Below are positions 1 through 5,837 of a DNA stretch of 12,611 bases, one piece after another (the first letter of the stretch is position 1; each line of letters opens with the position of its first letter). A program made the translations under genes and the position numbers. The stretch lies in the NCBI GenBank assembly GCA_004556655.1, contig SFGF01000083.1:1-12611 (forward strand). The letters run 5' to 3'. The notes under the pieces are model-generated. The model had not been told where the DNA came from. It made no database searches and worked only from the letters and a program-made list of their open reading frames with translations. Source of the DNA: Lachnospiraceae bacterium (lineage in GTDB: Bacteria > Bacillota > Clostridia > Lachnospirales > Lachnospiraceae).

Positions 1-52
1 AGTGCAGTAATGTATGGAGCTGACTGTTACTAATCGGTCGAGGGTTTGACCT
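1..52 (+). rRNA. 23S ribosomal RNA, 3' end (partial)
   Basis: The first ~50 bases contain the conserved end of bacterial 23S rRNA: a GGAGCTGAC segment, then TACTAATCGGTCGAGGG and a closing TTTGACCT. In bacteria this last segment pairs with the 5' end of 23S to form the closing helix. The gene starts upstream of the window. The exact 3' end is set by analogy to about base 52 and could be off by a few bases. Confidence 0.9.
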
Positions 53-181
53 GAGAACTTAGCAGAGGCGAGGCGAAGCCGAAGGGCGAGTCTTAGCCGA
101 AAGTTAAGAAAACGGTTGAAAACGCAGAAGAAAAGTAGTAAGATAAGGATGTAACGTGTATGCAGTTTTCAAGGTACATGT
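53..181 (+). other. 23S-tRNA spacer with likely pre-rRNA processing sequence
   Basis: No 5S rRNA is recognisable between the 23S end and the first tRNA. The spacer opens with a GC-richer segment able to form small hairpins (GGC-GAA-GCC at about 72-80; AACTT at 56-60 can pair with AAGTT at about 102-106). It ends with TATGCAGTTTTCAAGGTACA at 160-179. Sequences complementary to this type commonly precede 23S genes in Clostridia, so it is probably the 3' half of the long 23S precursor stem cut by an RNase III-type enzyme. That is inference, because the partner lies outside the window. Confidence 0.45.
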
Positions 182-255
182 GGCCTAGTGGCTCAGTTGG
201 TTAGAGCGCCGCCCTGTCACGGCGGAGGTCACGGGTTCGAGTCCCGTCTGGGTCG
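182..255 (+). tRNA. tRNA-Asp (GTC)
   Basis: A complete cloverleaf. The acceptor GGCCTAG pairs with CTGGGTC (248-254), the CCGCC/GGCGG anticodon stem holds a loop with anticodon GTC at 216-218, and the T arm contains GGTTCGA. The discriminator base is G, as expected for tRNA-Asp. CCA is not encoded and must be added after transcription. First tRNA of the cluster behind the rRNA operon. Confidence 0.97.
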
Positions 256-258
256 TTC

Positions 259-276
259 ATGAAGAGAAATCTTCAT
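259..276 (+). other. spacer hairpin with GAAA tetraloop
   Basis: ATGAAGA (259-265) and TCTTCAT (270-276) form a perfect 7-bp stem closed by a GAAA loop, in the tRNA-Asp to tRNA-Val spacer. No T-run follows, so it is not a terminator; a role as a processing or spacing element is inferred. Confidence 0.5.
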
Positions 277-287
277 AAATAAAATGT

Positions 288-360
288 GGGATCTTAGCTC
301 AGCTGGGAGAGCATCTGCCTTACAAGCAGAGGGTCACAGGTTCGAGCCCTGTAGGTCCCA
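288..360 (+). tRNA. tRNA-Val (TAC)
   Basis: The acceptor GGGATCT pairs with AGGTCCC, the TCTGC/GCAGA stem holds loop CTTACAA with anticodon TAC at 321-323, and the T arm is ACAGG-TTCGAGC-CCTGT. The discriminator is A and CCA is not encoded. The next tRNA begins 10 bases downstream. Confidence 0.97.
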
Positions 361-370
361 TTTTTTATAA

Positions 371-443
371 GCCGATGTGGCTCAATTGGCAGAGCAGCTG
401 ATTTGTAATCAGCAGGTTATCGGTTCGAGTCCGATCATCGGCT
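371..443 (+). tRNA. tRNA-Thr (TGT)
   Basis: The acceptor GCCGATG pairs with CATCGGC (436-442), the GCTGA/TCAGC stem holds loop TTTGTAA with anticodon TGT at 404-406, and the T arm has GGTTCGA. No encoded CCA. Confidence 0.97.
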
Positions 444-490
444 TTACATTGAGTAATCAATGTAATATCGTAAGTTTAATAAGCGATATT
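444..490 (+). other. two adjoining hairpins in the Thr-Tyr spacer
   Basis: TTACATTGA (444-452) and TCAATGTAA (457-465) form a 9-bp stem closed by a GTAA (GNRA-type) tetraloop, starting directly after tRNA-Thr. A second stem, AATATCG (464-470) with CGATATT (484-490), overlaps it by two bases and ends two bases before tRNA-Tyr. The two stems fill the whole spacer and may be partly mutually exclusive. A processing role is inferred. Confidence 0.5.
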
Positions 491-492
491 AT

Positions 493-574
493 GGATGGAT
501 TCCCGAGTGGCCAAAGGGGACAGACTGTAAATCTGCTGCAAATTGCTTCGGTGGTTCGAATCCACCTCCATCCA
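493..574 (+). tRNA. tRNA-Tyr (GTA)
   Basis: A class II tRNA of 82 nt with a long variable arm. The acceptor GGATGGA pairs with TCCATCC, the loop CTGTAAA carries anticodon GTA at 527-529, and the T arm is GGTGG-TTCGAAT-CCACC. The outermost anticodon-stem pair is an A-C mismatch (520/536), which is tolerable. No encoded CCA. Confidence 0.96.
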
Positions 575-576
575 GT

Positions 577-594
577 AAGAAATGAATATTTCTT
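577..594 (+). other. spacer hairpin between tRNA-Tyr and tRNA-Met
   Basis: AAGAAAT (577-583) pairs with ATTTCTT (588-594) around a GAAT loop. It resembles the short tetraloop hairpins in the Asp-Val and Thr-Tyr spacers, though this one is AT-rich and weak. Confidence 0.4.
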
Positions 595-611
595 TAATTT
601 AATACTAATAT

Positions 612-685
<74 letters not shown>

Positions 686-690
686 TTTAT

Positions 691-763
<73 letters not shown>

Positions 764-768
764 TTTAT

Positions 769-841
769 GGGGTATTAGCTCAGTCGGTAGAGCACTTGAC
801 TTTTAATCAAGTTGTCCGGGGTTCGAATCCCCGATGCCTCA
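769..841 (+). tRNA. tRNA-Lys (TTT)
   Basis: The acceptor GGGGTAT pairs with ATGCCTC (one G-T and one T-G wobble), the CTTGA/TCAAG stem holds loop CTTTTAA with anticodon TTT at 802-804, and the T arm is CGGGG-TTCGAAT-CCCCG. No encoded CCA. Last tRNA of the cluster, directly before the terminator. Confidence 0.97.
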
Positions 842-845
842 TTGA

Positions 846-876
846 AGACAGAAATTATAAGTTTCTGTCTTTTTTT
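846..876 (+). terminator. intrinsic terminator of the rRNA-tRNA operon
   Basis: AGACAGAAA (846-854) and TTTCTGTCT (862-870) form a perfect 9-bp stem with a 7-base loop, followed by six more T. It starts five bases after tRNA-Lys and separates the stable RNA unit from the fatty acid operon. Confidence 0.9.
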
Positions 877-960
877 ATTACAGGAAAGTGCTTTGTATTT
901 CCTATAATATAAAAAATTTTAGGGCAGGATTTTTTCTTGTTTCAAAAAGAAGAGTACTTT

Positions 961-973
961 TGTATAAAATACA
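961..973. promoter_or_regulatory. 13-bp palindrome just upstream of the acpP -35 box
   Basis: TGTAT-AAA-ATACA is a perfect inverted repeat ending one base before the TTGACA box. The placement would suit an activator or second operator, but no known regulator is recognised and AT-rich palindromes can arise by chance. Confidence 0.3.
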
Positions 974-974
974 C

Positions 975-1003
975 TTGACAAATAATAGTTGAAATTATAT
1001 ACT
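975..1003 (+). promoter_or_regulatory. vegetative promoter of the fab operon
   Basis: TTGACA (975-980), a 17-bp spacer and TATACT (998-1003) match the housekeeping sigma consensus almost perfectly. Transcription would begin near 1010, about 48 bases before the acpP start codon. Any ATG upstream of 1058 in the acpP frame, such as 989, lies inside the promoter and is not a plausible start. Confidence 0.88.
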
Positions 1004-1015
1004 TTGATAATCAAA
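1003..1015. promoter_or_regulatory. FabT-like operator before acpP
   Basis: TTTGA-TAA-TCAAA is a palindrome that begins on the last base of the -10 hexamer and covers the likely transcription start. FabT, the MarR-family repressor of fatty acid genes in streptococci and relatives, binds boxes of the form TTTGA-N3-TCAAA. A site here would block RNA polymerase. The fabT gene itself is not in the window, so the identity of the regulator is inferred. Confidence 0.7.
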
Positions 1016-1044
1016 ACATTTGAAAATAAAAATAATATAATTTT

Positions 1045-1050
1045 AAGGAG
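1045..1050 (+). promoter_or_regulatory. ribosome binding site setting the acpP start
   Basis: AAGGAG stands 7 bases before the ATG at 1058 and marks it as the start rather than the in-frame ATG at 989, which has no ribosome binding site. Confidence 0.85.
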
Positions 1051-1057
1051 AAATACC

Positions 1058-1291
1058 ATGCTGGAAGAAATGAGAGAAATTATTGCCGATCAGTTAAATT
1101 GTGATGCAGAGACAATTACAGAAGATACTTCTTTTAAAGATGATCTGGGAGCAGATTCATTAGATCTTTTTGAATTGGTAATGGCTCTGGAAGAAAAGTA
1201 TGAGATTGAGATTCCGTCTGAAGAACTGGCAGAACTGACAACTGTGGGAAGTGTAATGAACTATCTGAAGGAAAAAGGTGTGGAGGCATAA
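1058..1291 (+). CDS. acpP: acyl carrier protein
   Basis: Acyl carrier protein (77 aa) carries the growing fatty acyl chain as a thioester on a 4'-phosphopantetheine arm and presents it to the Fab enzymes in the cytoplasm. The diagnostic DLGADSLDLFEL motif is present, with Ser34 in the DSL as the prosthetic-group attachment site. The protein is small and acidic (many Glu and Asp), as usual for the family. The ATG at 1058 is chosen because of its AAGGAG site and because the in-frame ATG at 989 lies inside the promoter. It is the first gene of the operon. A strong hairpin overlaps its stop codon, which could raise acpP transcript level relative to downstream genes (inference). Confidence 0.97.
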   Translation: MLEEMREIIADQLNCDAETITEDTSFKDDLGADSLDLFELVMALEEKYEIEIPSEELAELTTVGSVMNYLKEKGVEA

Positions 1292-1303
1292 GTCCACACC
1301 TTT
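1274..1303 (+). promoter_or_regulatory. hairpin spanning the acpP stop codon
   Basis: AAAGGTGTGGA (1274-1284) pairs perfectly with TCCACACCTTT (1293-1303), an 11-bp stem with an 8-base loop that contains the TAA stop. Only three T follow, then a run of A, so it is a poor intrinsic terminator. It may be a leaky attenuator, or a 3' stabiliser for a processed acpP mRNA, which would fit the need for more ACP than enzyme. Confidence 0.6.
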
Positions 1304-1356
1304 AAAAAAATTGCCGAAGAGGCGTGAGCGAGTCTTTAAAAGAAGAGGAGGAAGCT

Positions 1357-2280
1357 ATGAAGACTAGAATAACGGAATTGTTAGGAATTGAATATCCGAT
1401 CATACAAGGTGGTATGGCTTGGGTAGCAGAGCATCATCTGGCGGCTGCCGTTTCTGAGGCAGGAGGATTTGGTTTGATCGGTGCAGCAAGTGCGCCGGCT
1501 GAAATTGTAAGAGAAGAGATTCGTCAGGCAAAAGAACTTACAGATAAACCTTTTGGTGTAAATATTATGTTGCTGAATCCAAATTCGGAAGAAGTGGCAA
1601 AGGTCGTTGTTGAAGAGGGTGTAAAAGCAGTTACTACGGGAGCAGGTAATCCTGAAAAATTTATGCCTATGTGGAAAGAAGCTGGAATTAAAGTTATTCC
1701 GGTAGTTGCTTCTGTAGCAATGGCAAAACGTATGGAGAGATATGGAGCTGATGCAGTAGTTGCAGAGGGAATGGAGGCTGGAGGACATATCGGTTCTCAG
1801 ACTACGATGACATTAATTCCTCAGATTGTTGATGCTGTAAATATTCCGGTAATTGCTGCCGGAGGTATTGGAGATGGAAGAGGATTTGCTGCAGTTACTA
1901 TGCTGGGAGCAGAAGCTGCTCAGATAGGGACCCGTTTTGTGGTTGCAGATGAATCTATTGTACATGAAAATTATAAAAATAGAATTATAAAAGCAAAAGA
2001 TATTGATTCTGTTGTGACAGGACAGTCAACAGGACATCCGATTCGTGTCTTGAGAAATCAGATGACAAAAGAATATTTAAAATTGGAACAGTCTGGTGCT
2101 TCTTTTGAAGAACTGGAAAAACTGACACTGGGAGCTTTGAGAAAAGCGGTTATGGATGGCGATATTATGAACGGTAGTGTTATGGCTGGACAGGTTGCCG
2201 GTTTGATTAGTAAAAGACAGAGTTGTAAAGAAATTATTGAAGAAATTATGATGGAAGCTGAAAAGCTTTTGAAGTTGTAA
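1357..2280 (+). CDS. fabK: enoyl-ACP reductase II (FabK)
   Basis: A flavin-dependent enoyl-ACP reductase (307 aa) that catalyses the last step of each elongation cycle, reducing trans-2-enoyl-ACP with NAD(P)H. It belongs to the FMN TIM-barrel family shared with nitronate monooxygenases. Visible marks are the N-terminal PIIQGGMAW (14-22), EGMEAGGHIGSQ (137-148) with the family-conserved His144, AAGGIGDGRG (167-176) and AQIGTRF (188-194) for FMN phosphate binding. Length and motifs favour FabK over a general nitronate monooxygenase, as does the position between acpP and fabD. The ATG at 1357 is chosen because AGGAGG lies five bases upstream; the GTG at 1324 in the same frame lacks such a site and would add an atypical EEEE tail. 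FabK-type enzymes are generally insensitive to triclosan. Confidence 0.93.
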   Translation: MKTRITELLGIEYPIIQGGMAWVAEHHLAAAVSEAGGFGLIGAASAPAEIVREEIRQAKELTDKPFGVNIMLLNPNSEEVAKVVVEEGVKAVTTGAGNPEKFMPMWKEAGIKVIPVVASVAMAKRMERYGADAVVAEGMEAGGHIGSQTTMTLIPQIVDAVNIPVIAAGGIGDGRGFAAVTMLGAEAAQIGTRFVVADESIVHENYKNRIIKAKDIDSVVTGQSTGHPIRVLRNQMTKEYLKLEQSGASFEELEKLTLGALRKAVMDGDIMNGSVMAGQVAGLISKRQSCKEIIEEIMMEAEKLLKL

Positions 2281-2305
2281 AAAATAACAGTACGCATGAC
2301 GAATA

Positions 2306-2333
2306 TTGGCTGGACAAAAATATGTCCGGCCAA
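2306..2333 (+). promoter_or_regulatory. strong inverted repeat in the fabK-fabD gap
   Basis: TTGGCTGGACA (2306-2316) pairs with TGTCCGGCCAA (2323-2333) around a 6-base loop, with a single G-T wobble. It lies between the fabK stop and the second FabT-like box. No T-run follows on the plus strand, so it is more likely an mRNA processing or attenuation element, or a protein-binding palindrome, than a simple terminator. Confidence 0.5.
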
Positions 2334-2335
2334 AA

Positions 2336-2350
2336 TATAATATATATAGT
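2336..2350 (+). promoter_or_regulatory. possible internal promoter before fabD (weak)
   Basis: There are -10-like hexamers TATAAT (2336-2341) and TATAGT (2345-2350). The second stands in the same position relative to the FabT-like box as TATACT does before acpP. No good -35 is visible: TGGACA (2311-2316) is 19 bp from the first and too far from the second. An internal promoter is plausible but not proven. Confidence 0.35.
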
Positions 2351-2362
2351 TTGAAAATCAAA
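2350..2362. promoter_or_regulatory. second FabT-like operator, before fabD
   Basis: TTTGA-AAA-TCAAA matches the box before acpP in both half sites and begins on the last base of TATAGT, the same arrangement as at 998-1015. Two such sites in one operon resemble the dual FabT control (upstream region and fabK-side site) known in streptococci. The regulator is inferred. Confidence 0.65.
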
Positions 2363-2391
2363 ATAATAATTTGAATTGGTAGGAGAAATTT

Positions 2392-3309
2392 ATGAGTAAA
2401 TTGGCATTTGTATTCCCCGGACAGGGAGCACAGTATGTGGGAATGGGCAAAGATTTTTATGAAACTTTTTCAACATGCAGGGAAGTATATGATCTGTCCT
2501 CTGAAGTAACAGGGTTGGATATTTCGGCTCTTTGTTTTGAAGAGAATACAGATATCAATGTTACAGAATATACGCAGATTGCCATGCTGACTACAGAAGC
2601 AGCTATTTTAAAAATATTGGAAGAGAAGGGAATTCACTCTGATGTGAATGCAGGTCTGAGTCTGGGAGAATATGGCGCATTGATTGCATCAGATGTGATG
2701 TCATTGGAAGATGCTTTTCATGTGGTGAGACAGAGAGGAATCCTGATGCAGGAAGCTGTTCCCACAGGGGGAGCCATGTGTGCGGTTTTGGGAATGGATG
2801 GAAATAAAATAGCAGAAATTTGTGAAAAAGTAAAAGGAATTGTTTCTGTTGCAAATTATAATTGCCCGGGACAGATTGTTATTACAGGAGAAGAAAAGGC
2901 TGTAGAAGAAGCTTGTGAAAGATTAAAAGAAGCCGGAGCGAGAAGATGCGTTCCTTTGAAAGTCAGTGGACCTTTTCATTCCATTATGCTGAAAGAAGCT
3001 GGTGAAAAACTGGGAGAAGTCCTGAATAAGGTAAAAATAGAAGAAATAAGAACACCCTATATAACAAACGTTACTGCGGATTATGTGACAGAATCAGGAA
3101 TGGTAAAATCACTGTTAGAAAAACAGGTATATTCTTCTGTAAAATGGCAGCAGAGTGTTGAGAAAATGATTGAAGACGGTGTAGATACATTTATTGAAAT
3201 CGGACCGGGAAAAACACTGACGGGATTTTTGAAAAAAATCAATCGCAATGTTAAGGGATTTAATATAGAGAAAATAGAAGATCTGGAAAAAGTTCTGAAG
3301 GAGATTTAA
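2392..3309 (+). CDS. fabD: malonyl-CoA:ACP transacylase
   Basis: FabD (305 aa) transfers the malonyl group from malonyl-CoA to ACP, giving the extender unit for chain elongation. It shows the N-terminal FPGQGAQYVGMG (8-19), the nucleophile elbow GLSLGEY with Ser90, Arg115 in RQRG, and GPFHS with catalytic His196; the C-terminal EIGPGKTLTGF is also typical of the family. Length is standard. The ATG at 2392 follows a TAGGAG site. It has its own upstream region with a FabT-like box. The stop is two bases from fabG, whose ribosome binding site lies inside the end of fabD, pointing to translational coupling. Confidence 0.96.
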   Translation: MSKLAFVFPGQGAQYVGMGKDFYETFSTCREVYDLSSEVTGLDISALCFEENTDINVTEYTQIAMLTTEAAILKILEEKGIHSDVNAGLSLGEYGALIASDVMSLEDAFHVVRQRGILMQEAVPTGGAMCAVLGMDGNKIAEICEKVKGIVSVANYNCPGQIVITGEEKAVEEACERLKEAGARRCVPLKVSGPFHSIMLKEAGEKLGEVLNKVKIEEIRTPYITNVTADYVTESGMVKSLLEKQVYSSVKWQQSVEKMIEDGVDTFIEIGPGKTLTGFLKKINRNVKGFNIEKIEDLEKVLKEI

Positions 3310-3311
3310 AT

Positions 3312-4049
3312 ATGGAGAAAAAAGTTGCTTTGGTAACAGGTGCCGCCAGAGGAATAGGAAGGCAGATTGCATTTACTCTGGCAAGAGAAGGGGTATTTGT
3401 AGTTGTTAACTTCAATGGTTCCCGGGAAAGAGCGCAGGAAGTTGTTGATATAATAAAAGAAAACGGTGGAGACGGTGTTATTTATCAGTGTAATGTATCT
3501 GATTTTCATCAGACAGAGAGCATGGTAAAAGATCTGATCAAATCTTATGGTCATGTGGATATTCTTGTAAATAATGCCGGAATTACCCGTGATGGACTGA
3601 TTATGAAGATGAGTGAGGAAGATTTTGATGCTGTTATTGAAACAAATCTGAAAGGATGTTTTAATACAATCCGACATTTATCCAGACAAATGTTAAAACA
3701 AAGAAGCGGAAAAATTATTAATATATCATCTGTTTCAGGAGTACTTGGCAATGTCGGACAGGCAAATTATGCAGCTTCCAAAGCAGGAATCATAGGACTT
3801 ACCAAGACTATGGCAAGAGAACTGGCAAGCAGAGGAATTACAGTCAATGCAATAGCACCGGGTTTTGTTAATACAGAAATGACGGAGGTCCTTCCTGATT
3901 CCGTAAAAGAAAATGCTGTTGCTCAGATTCCGTTGGGAAGATTTGGAGAAGTAGAGGATATTGCAGAAATGGCGGCATTTCTGGCATCAGATAAAGCTAA
4001 TTATATTACAGGTCAGGTAATCCATGTGGATGGCGGAATGGCAATGTAG
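3312..4049 (+). CDS. fabG: 3-oxoacyl-ACP reductase
   Basis: FabG (245 aa) is the NADPH-dependent ketoreductase that turns 3-oxoacyl-ACP into 3-hydroxyacyl-ACP. It is a classical short-chain dehydrogenase: TGAARGIG (9-16) for the cofactor, NNAG (87-90), and the tetrad Asn112, Ser140, Tyr153, Lys157 in ISSVSG and YAASK. The PG motif IAPGFVNTEM (181-190) and the end VIHVDGGMAM are typical FabG. AAGGAG at 3298-3303, within fabD, serves the ATG at 3312. The position between fabD and fabF makes the fatty acid role clear, compared with other short-chain dehydrogenases. Confidence 0.96.
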   Translation: MEKKVALVTGAARGIGRQIAFTLAREGVFVVVNFNGSRERAQEVVDIIKENGGDGVIYQCNVSDFHQTESMVKDLIKSYGHVDILVNNAGITRDGLIMKMSEEDFDAVIETNLKGCFNTIRHLSRQMLKQRSGKIINISSVSGVLGNVGQANYAASKAGIIGLTKTMARELASRGITVNAIAPGFVNTEMTEVLPDSVKENAVAQIPLGRFGEVEDIAEMAAFLASDKANYITGQVIHVDGGMAM

Positions 4050-4119
4050 ACATCTGGACAAAAATGTGGATAAATAAGATGGAAATATTGATAATTGTGG
4101 ACAGATTAAAGGAGAATAT
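4050..4119 (+). other. fabG-fabF gap with repeated CTGGACAAAAAT
   Basis: This 70-base gap holds CTGGACAAAAAT at 4054-4065, an exact copy of bases 2310-2321 in the fabK-fabD gap, and a degenerate FabT-like core (ATTGATAATTG, about 4087-4097). Unlike the first gap it cannot form the long hairpin. No clear promoter is seen. An AAAGGAG at 4108-4114 serves fabF. Confidence 0.4.
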
Positions 4120-5355
4120 ATGAGAAGAGTAGTAGTTACCGGAATGGGAGCCATCACTCCTATCGGAATCGGAGTGGAAAATTTCTGGAAGAATGTTAAA
4201 AATAAAACGCTGGGATTTGGAGAAATTACACGATTTGATACCAGTGATTATAAAGTGAAAATTGCTGCAGAAGTAAAAGATTTTGTTGCAAAAGAACATA
4301 TGGATTTCAAGGCAGCAAGAAGAATGGAACTGTTTTGTCAGTATGCAGTAGCGGCAGCAAAAGAAGCATTTTCTCAGTCAGGGCTTGATATGGAGAAAGA
4401 AGATGCATTTCGAGTAGGATGTTCGATTGGTTCTGGTATTGGAAGTCTCCAGGCCATGGAAAGTGCATATACAAAGATTCTGGATAAAGGACCGGCAAGA
4501 GTAAATCCGCTTCTGGTACCCATGATGATTTCCAATATGGCGGCAGGTAATGTTTCTATTCAGCTTGGTTTGAAAGGAAAAAGTCTGAATGTAGTTACAG
4601 CGTGTGCTACAGGAACACATTCGATTGGAGAGGCATTCAGAAGTATTCAGTGCGGTGATGCAGATGTTATGCTTGCCGGAGGTACGGAAGCATGTATCAG
4701 TCCTGTTGGAGTAGCAGGATTTACGGCACTGACAGCACTTTCTACATCAAACGATCCGGAAAGATGTTCTCTTCCATTTGATAAAGACAGAAGTGGATTT
4801 GTAATGGGAGAAGGAGCTGGTGTGGTTGTATTGGAAGAGCTGGAACATGCGAAAAAGAGAGGTGCTGAAATTCTGGCCGAAGTTGTAGGATATGGTGCTA
4901 CAAGTGATGCTTATCATATTACTTCTCCGGCAGAAGATGGTTCAGGTGCAGCGAAGGCTATGGAATTAGCCATTCAGGAAGCTGGAATAGAAAAAGAAAA
5001 TTTGAAATATATCAATGCTCATGGCACAGCAACTCATCACAATGATTTATTTGAAACCCGTGCAATCAAATTATTGTTTGGGGAGCATGCTTATCAGATG
5101 AAAGTAAATTCCACGAAATCAATGATAGGTCATCTTCTTGGTGCAGCTGGTGCGGTAGAATTTATTACTTGTGTAAAAGAAATTCAGGATGGATTTATTC
5201 ATGCAACGACAGGTTATAAGACTCCTGATGAAGAGATGGATCTGGATTATGTATCTGGAGACGGAGTGGAAGAAAATCTGGAGTATGCACTCAGTAACTC
5301 ATTGGGATTTGGCGGACATAATGCAAGTATTCTGGTTAAGAAATATAGAGATTAA
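4120..5355 (+). CDS. fabF: 3-oxoacyl-ACP synthase II
   Basis: FabF (411 aa) is the elongating condensing enzyme that joins malonyl-ACP to acyl-ACP. The thiolase-fold catalytic triad is visible: Cys162 in VTACATGTHSIGEA, His301 in NAHGTATHHND and His338 in KSMIGHLLGAAGA. Other marks are the N-terminal VVVTGMGAITPIG and the C-terminal SNSLGFGGHNA. The His301 loop reads HGTAT-HH where many homologues have HGTST-P, a mild variation outside the catalytic residues. Start follows AAAGGAG. FabF rather than FabB is called from the Cys-His-His pattern, length and the Gram-positive operon order. FabH, the initiating synthase, is not in the window. Confidence 0.96.
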   Translation: MRRVVVTGMGAITPIGIGVENFWKNVKNKTLGFGEITRFDTSDYKVKIAAEVKDFVAKEHMDFKAARRMELFCQYAVAAAKEAFSQSGLDMEKEDAFRVGCSIGSGIGSLQAMESAYTKILDKGPARVNPLLVPMMISNMAAGNVSIQLGLKGKSLNVVTACATGTHSIGEAFRSIQCGDADVMLAGGTEACISPVGVAGFTALTALSTSNDPERCSLPFDKDRSGFVMGEGAGVVVLEELEHAKKRGAEILAEVVGYGATSDAYHITSPAEDGSGAAKAMELAIQEAGIEKENLKYINAHGTATHHNDLFETRAIKLLFGEHAYQMKVNSTKSMIGHLLGAAGAVEFITCVKEIQDGFIHATTGYKTPDEEMDLDYVSGDGVEENLEYALSNSLGFGGHNASILVKKYRD

Positions 5356-5356
5356 A

Positions 5357-5363
5357 AGAGGAG
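5357..5363 (+). promoter_or_regulatory. ribosome binding site of accB
   Basis: AGAGGAG lies 4 bases before the ATG at 5368 and 7 before a second ATG at 5371. The second spacing is closer to optimum, so translation may begin at 5371, giving one residue less. Confidence 0.6.
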
Positions 5364-5367
5364 CAAA

Positions 5368-5820
5368 ATGATGGAATTTGAAAATCTGATTACATTGATT
5401 AGAGAGGTTTCTTCTTCGGAACTGACTGATTTTTCCATGAAAGACGGTGATTTTAAAATTTCCATGGGAAAAAGAGAGAAAAAAATGATAGTAACTTCAC
5501 AGGAGGGAACGGCAGTAGTTTCTTCTGAAAAATTTATTAGCGCAGAAGATGTAAAAACATCAGAGGAAGAAAAAACTGTGATTTCAGGAAATCAGGTAAA
5601 AGCTCCACTGGTGGGAACTTACTACAGTGCTTCCGCACCTAATGCAGAACCTTTTGTACAGATTGGAGATACAGTGAAGAAGGGGCAGACTCTGGGAATC
5701 ATAGAAGCTATGAAATTGATGAATGAAATTGAAAGCGAATATGACGGAGTAGTGGAAGATATTCTTGTGGAAAATGGCCAGATGGTTGAATATGGTCAGG
5801 TATTGTTTGTTATTAAGTAA
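5368..5820 (+). CDS. accB: biotin carboxyl carrier protein of acetyl-CoA carboxylase
   Basis: AccB (150 aa) carries biotin between the carboxylase AccC and the carboxyltransferase. The C-terminal biotinyl domain (about 75-150) has the hallmark EAMKLMNEIE with Lys116 as the biotinylation site. A short N-terminal domain (about 1-38) is joined by a Ser/Glu/Val-rich linker (about 40-72), whereas many AccB proteins have a Pro/Ala-rich linker. The downstream PLVGTYYSASAPNAEPFV (80-97) is typical of the carrier family. It sits between fabF and fabZ as in the streptococcal fab order. The start may be one codon later than given. Confidence 0.95.
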   Translation: MMEFENLITLIREVSSSELTDFSMKDGDFKISMGKREKKMIVTSQEGTAVVSSEKFISAEDVKTSEEEKTVISGNQVKAPLVGTYYSASAPNAEPFVQIGDTVKKGQTLGIIEAMKLMNEIESEYDGVVEDILVENGQMVEYGQVLFVIK

Positions 5821-5837
5821 GATCTTGGAGGTAAATT

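Noticed and set aside
903..908. TATAAT as an extra promoter upstream of acpP
   Set aside because: No acceptable -35 at 16-18 bp (the nearest is TTACAG at 19 bp), while a near-consensus promoter lies downstream at 975-1003.
989..1057. N-terminal extension of acpP from the ATG at 989
   Set aside because: The ATG lies between the -35 and -10 boxes, so it would not be in the transcript, and ACP proteins do not have this extension.
1324..1356. GTG start for fabK adding 11 residues
   Set aside because: The AGGAGG at 1346-1351 lies inside this extension and clearly serves the ATG at 1357, where the family homology begins.
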